Below, one piece after another: positions 61,572 through 64,000 of a DNA stretch of 64,000 bases (positions are counted from its first letter, which is position 1; each line of letters opens with the position of its first letter). The notes under the pieces were generated by a model that searched no databases, was not told the DNA's origin, and saw only the letters and a list, made by a program, of their open reading frames with translations. The position numbers and the translations under genes were made by a program. The stretch is from Soonwooa sp032062245 (lineage in GTDB: Bacteria > Bacteroidota > Bacteroidia > Flavobacteriales > Weeksellaceae). Location: contig NZ_DAMBQF010000003.1 of assembly GCF_032062245.1 (NCBI RefSeq), positions 128,713 through 192,712 on the forward strand. Direction: 5' to 3'.

Positions 61572-62735
61572 TTATAGTTCGATGTCAAGTTGCACGTTAA
61601 ACGTGTTTTTATTCTTCGTTACCAATAGAAAATGTTTCTCTGGATATATCAGTTGAAGTCTCTTTTTAAGGTTTTCTAAACCGATGCCTCCAAAGTTTTT
61701 AAGTTCAGTTTTGGGAAGAAAATCATTTTCTAAATTAAATGAAAACTTATGATCTTTAACTTCAATTTTTAAATTAAGAAATGCGTTTTCCTTATTTTTT
61801 AAACCATATTTAAAAGCGTTTTCAATAAGTGAAAAAGTGAGTAAAGGCGCAATTGTTTTTCCTTTGGTTTCGTTCTCGTTGGGTAAAATTATCGAAATAC
61901 TTTTCTCTTCGCCATGACGCATTTTTTCTAGTTCGACATAGTTTTTAATAAACTCAATTTCCTTTGTTAATGGTAGTCGTTCCGCGTTCGATTCGTAAAG
62001 TGTGTAACTCATCGTGTAGGATAAATTGAGAATCATATCGGGCATTTTATCATCTTTTTTAAGACTTAAACTGTATAAATTATTTAAGGTGTTAAATAAG
62101 AAATGGGGATTAAGTTGAGATTTTAAAAAGTCTTTTTCGATATTGATATTTTGGATTTGAAGTTGAGAATTTTGCTTCGATATTTTTAAAGATTTTGAAT
62201 ATAATTTTGAAATTTCAAACAAAATTTTAACAAAGAAAAAAGGCGACAACAACGAAATAATGATGATAGTTTGCGAAATAATTCTAGATACCGAAACCGC
62301 TCCCCAAAATGTTTGTTGCGCACTTGCAGTTATCGCTCCTTTTAATTCTCCAAAACCAATTTCATAGCCTAAATAATGGTATAAAACCGAAAAACCAAAT
62401 GTAATCCATAACCAAATGTTTGTCAATAAAGGTAATGTGAGACTAAGAATTATCATGGCAATTCCCAATTTTTGATTAAATAATTTGGGAGCAATTACAT
62501 AAAAAAACAGATAAAATATCGTCATATTACTAACTGCCATTCGGAGGGTTAAAATAACACTATTGAACGTTGTTAAAGCATAAGCTAATCGGTAACTCAA
62601 AAATAAAAGGATTGCAAAACTTAGCCACATAAAGGTGTGAAGTATGATTCGATTCTTCCAAGTTATTTCTTTTTCAAAATCTAAATCGGCAATTTTTTCG
62701 GACAGTTTACTGGATAAAAAAGATGAATTTTCCAT
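61572..62735 (-). CDS. LytS-like sensor histidine kinase
   Basis: A 387-residue membrane kinase. Four hydrophobic segments lie between residues about 30 and 180. The kinase motif LKSQLNPHFLFNTLNNL has H211 as the phospho-acceptor, followed by a short ATPase domain (ENAFKYGLKNKENAFL, and LENLKKRL near the C terminus). It partners the LytTR regulator 3 bases downstream. The signal is unknown. Confidence 0.92.
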   Translation of the reverse strand: MENSSFLSSKLSEKIADLDFEKEITWKNRIILHTFMWLSFAILLFLSYRLAYALTTFNSVILTLRMAVSNMTIFYLFFYVIAPKLFNQKLGIAMIILSLTLPLLTNIWLWITFGFSVLYHYLGYEIGFGELKGAITASAQQTFWGAVSVSRIISQTIIIISLLSPFFFVKILFEISKLYSKSLKISKQNSQLQIQNINIEKDFLKSQLNPHFLFNTLNNLYSLSLKKDDKMPDMILNLSYTMSYTLYESNAERLPLTKEIEFIKNYVELEKMRHGEEKSISIILPNENETKGKTIAPLLTFSLIENAFKYGLKNKENAFLNLKIEVKDHKFSFNLENDFLPKTELKNFGGIGLENLKKRLQLIYPEKHFLLVTKNKNTFNVQLDIEL

Positions 62736-62797
62736 AAAATTTAGTTGAAAACTTTATCGAAAGGAAGCTTTCAATAAAGTTTTTGATGGTAAAAATA

Positions 62798-63535
62798 TTA
62801 CAAAATTCTTATAAGAGCATTCATGAGATTAATACAATTGTGCCCAATAATTGGAAAAATGAGATTTCCACTGAATTTTCTGAGCACACCAACGCTAAAT
62901 GAGGAGATTAAAATGAGATAAATAATGGTTACAAAATCAAATTTCACTTGATAATCTGTCGTTAAAATGACACCATGACCAACGCCAAAAAGTATTGTGA
63001 TGATGATAAATCCCCAACCGAATTGGATTCCTTTGTAATTCCATTTTGTAGGAAAAGCTTTATCTAAAAGCCAAAATCCAATTCCACGAAATGCAATTTC
63101 TTCCGTTAAACCTGGCAATGTTGCTTGGAATAAAAAAGTTTCTAAATCGAAAGTTCCTCCTTTAGGGAACAAAATCATTTTGAAGATAAAATCAAATAAC
63201 AAAAATCCTAGAAACACAAAAACACCGACTTTTACTTGTTTTTTAGAATTGGTTTTAAAAGTGAATCCAACAGCTTCGCGGTTTTGCATGTTTAAAGAAA
63301 ATATAATTCCTAACGAAAGTAATAAACTTAAAATTTTCCCTCCCCAAGCAAAATTTAATTCTAATGATTTGAAGTGAAAATAATCTTTTGCTAAACCTTG
63401 TATACTGCAATCGACCAAAAAATACAAAAGAAAATAGAGCAGATATTTTAAGTTCGGTTTGTTAGTTTTTACAATTGCTAAAATAATGAAAGGAAGCATA
63501 ATTGCAATCCAAAGAAGTGGTGTTAGTAATGACAT
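62798..63535 (-). CDS. CPBP-family intramembrane metalloprotease
   Basis: A 245-residue protein with about seven membrane helices. The signature EExxxR occurs as TEEIAFRGIGF (E145-R150), and the later FGVGHG and HNCINLMNA supply the conserved His. Relatives cleave CaaX-like or bacteriocin-immunity substrates in the membrane. It precedes the LytS/LytTR genes on the same strand with 62 bases between and could be part of their operon. Confidence 0.9.
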   Translation of the reverse strand: MSLLTPLLWIAIMLPFIILAIVKTNKPNLKYLLYFLLYFLVDCSIQGLAKDYFHFKSLELNFAWGGKILSLLLSLGIIFSLNMQNREAVGFTFKTNSKKQVKVGVFVFLGFLLFDFIFKMILFPKGGTFDLETFLFQATLPGLTEEIAFRGIGFWLLDKAFPTKWNYKGIQFGWGFIIITILFGVGHGVILTTDYQVKFDFVTIIYLILISSFSVGVLRKFSGNLIFPIIGHNCINLMNALIRIL

Positions 63536-63858
63536 AATGTTTATTTTTTGTCAAAACTAAAACCGTCAAACGTTAATTAAAATCTTTACCGATAGAACGC
63601 AGATTTTTACCGATGAAATATAGATAAGGCACGAGTATTGGTTTAGTATAAAACTTCAGTTATAGATAAATTTGAATTAGTGTAATATTCATTAAAATCT
63701 TTAAACAGTTAAATGGTTTCTCACGTTGTCACGATTTCTTAAATGAAAAAGTTAAAAAAAATTAATAATATGGAAAACTTATGATTTAGAATATAGTGTT
63801 TGTGGTAGTTTCAAAAGACAAGATCACTTTAAGAATAGGTTGCAATTAGACATAGCAA

Positions 63859-63866
63859 TATCTTTG
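63859..63866 (+). promoter_or_regulatory. Candidate promoter -7 box near the right end
   Basis: TATCTTTG fits TAnnTTTG and sits inside the palindrome ATAGCAA-TATCT-TTGCTAT. Confidence 0.4.
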
Positions 63867-63872
63867 CTATAT

Positions 63873-63990
63873 AGAAACACAAGTGATGGATTTACAGTAA
63901 TAGACTTGTTTCTCAAAAGCAAGTCTGACACTATTCCGTTAAGTTTGTAAGTTAAAAAGTTAGGGCTTGGATTTTATAATCTGAGCCTTT
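63873..63990 (+). ncRNA. Candidate small RNA
   Basis: After the box at 63859, an AGACTTG/CAAGTCT hairpin (about 63902-63927) and a terminator-like GGCT...GATT/AATC...AGCC hairpin (about 63964-63990) followed by T-rich sequence lie on the plus strand. No ORF. Prediction from shape only. Confidence 0.25.
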
Positions 63991-64000
63991 CTTCAAAAAT

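Larger units (their letters stand above)
63536..64000. other. Gene-poor right end of the window
   Basis: No open reading frame of gene length. Several hairpins occur, listed as a candidate small RNA below. Confidence 0.55.

Noticed and set aside
1..64000. CRISPR array, insertion sequence, integrase or prophage genes
   Set aside because: No regularly spaced direct repeats with unique spacers, no transposase or integrase motifs, and no phage structural genes were seen on either strand.

Overview
The window reads as chromosome of a flavobacterium, most likely Chryseobacterium or a close relative (Weeksellaceae). It is AT-rich. The promoter-like boxes fit the Bacteroidetes TAnnTTTG pattern, ribosome binding sites are A-rich rather than Shine-Dalgarno, two proteins carry type IX secretion (T9SS) tails, and there are ResB-CcsA fusion and M28/M14 peptidase genes typical of the phylum. 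No insertion sequence, prophage, CRISPR array or rRNA was seen.

Layout. 0-6 kb: aminotransferase, a broken four-helix-bundle gene, kdsB, a secreted lipoprotein-sorting-like protein, an ArsC/Spx-like protein and ftsK. 6.5-9.8 kb: a giant cytochrome c biogenesis fusion. 9.86-11.3 kb: a cobalamin riboswitch in front of a secreted leucine-rich-repeat protein. 11.3-15.7 kb: SPFH plus a small Arc-like protein, a VOC protein, an orphan CoA-transferase A subunit, mgtE and a lipoprotein. 15.8-20.9 kb (minus strand): a TPR histidine kinase with its NarL-type regulator, a T9SS repeat protein and a SUMF-like secreted protein. 21-30 kb: polA, M28 peptidase, dienelactone hydrolase-like protein, an XRE regulator with an alpha/beta hydrolase, M14 peptidase, a CxxC-AraC regulator, rpsO.

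30-36 kb is the most interesting stretch: pnp, and 1.2 kb beyond it a Ro60 (TROVE/vWA) gene whose upstream region carries a tRNA-like RNA plus a second hairpin RNA. These look like bacterial Y RNAs. Ro60, Y RNA and PNPase form an RNA-degradation machine in Deinococcus, so this may be the flavobacterial equivalent. 36-44 kb: cold-shock-domain protein with a long leader, WYL regulator, AsmA-like protein, HsdR_N-like protein, holA, trxB and crcB.

44.5-55.8 kb: a potassium-uptake locus (NtrC-type regulator, four micro-ORFs including kdpF, kdpABC, a porin, a stand-alone KdpD sensor domain and a separate histidine kinase) enclosed between two identical tRNA-Ser(UGA) genes with duplicated promoters. 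55.8-64 kb: a decayed reading frame, an SOS-mutagenesis-like dinB-dnaE2 pair, a LytS/LytR-type two-component system and a CPBP membrane protease.

Family assignments come from reading the translated sequences and recalled family motifs; no database search was run.
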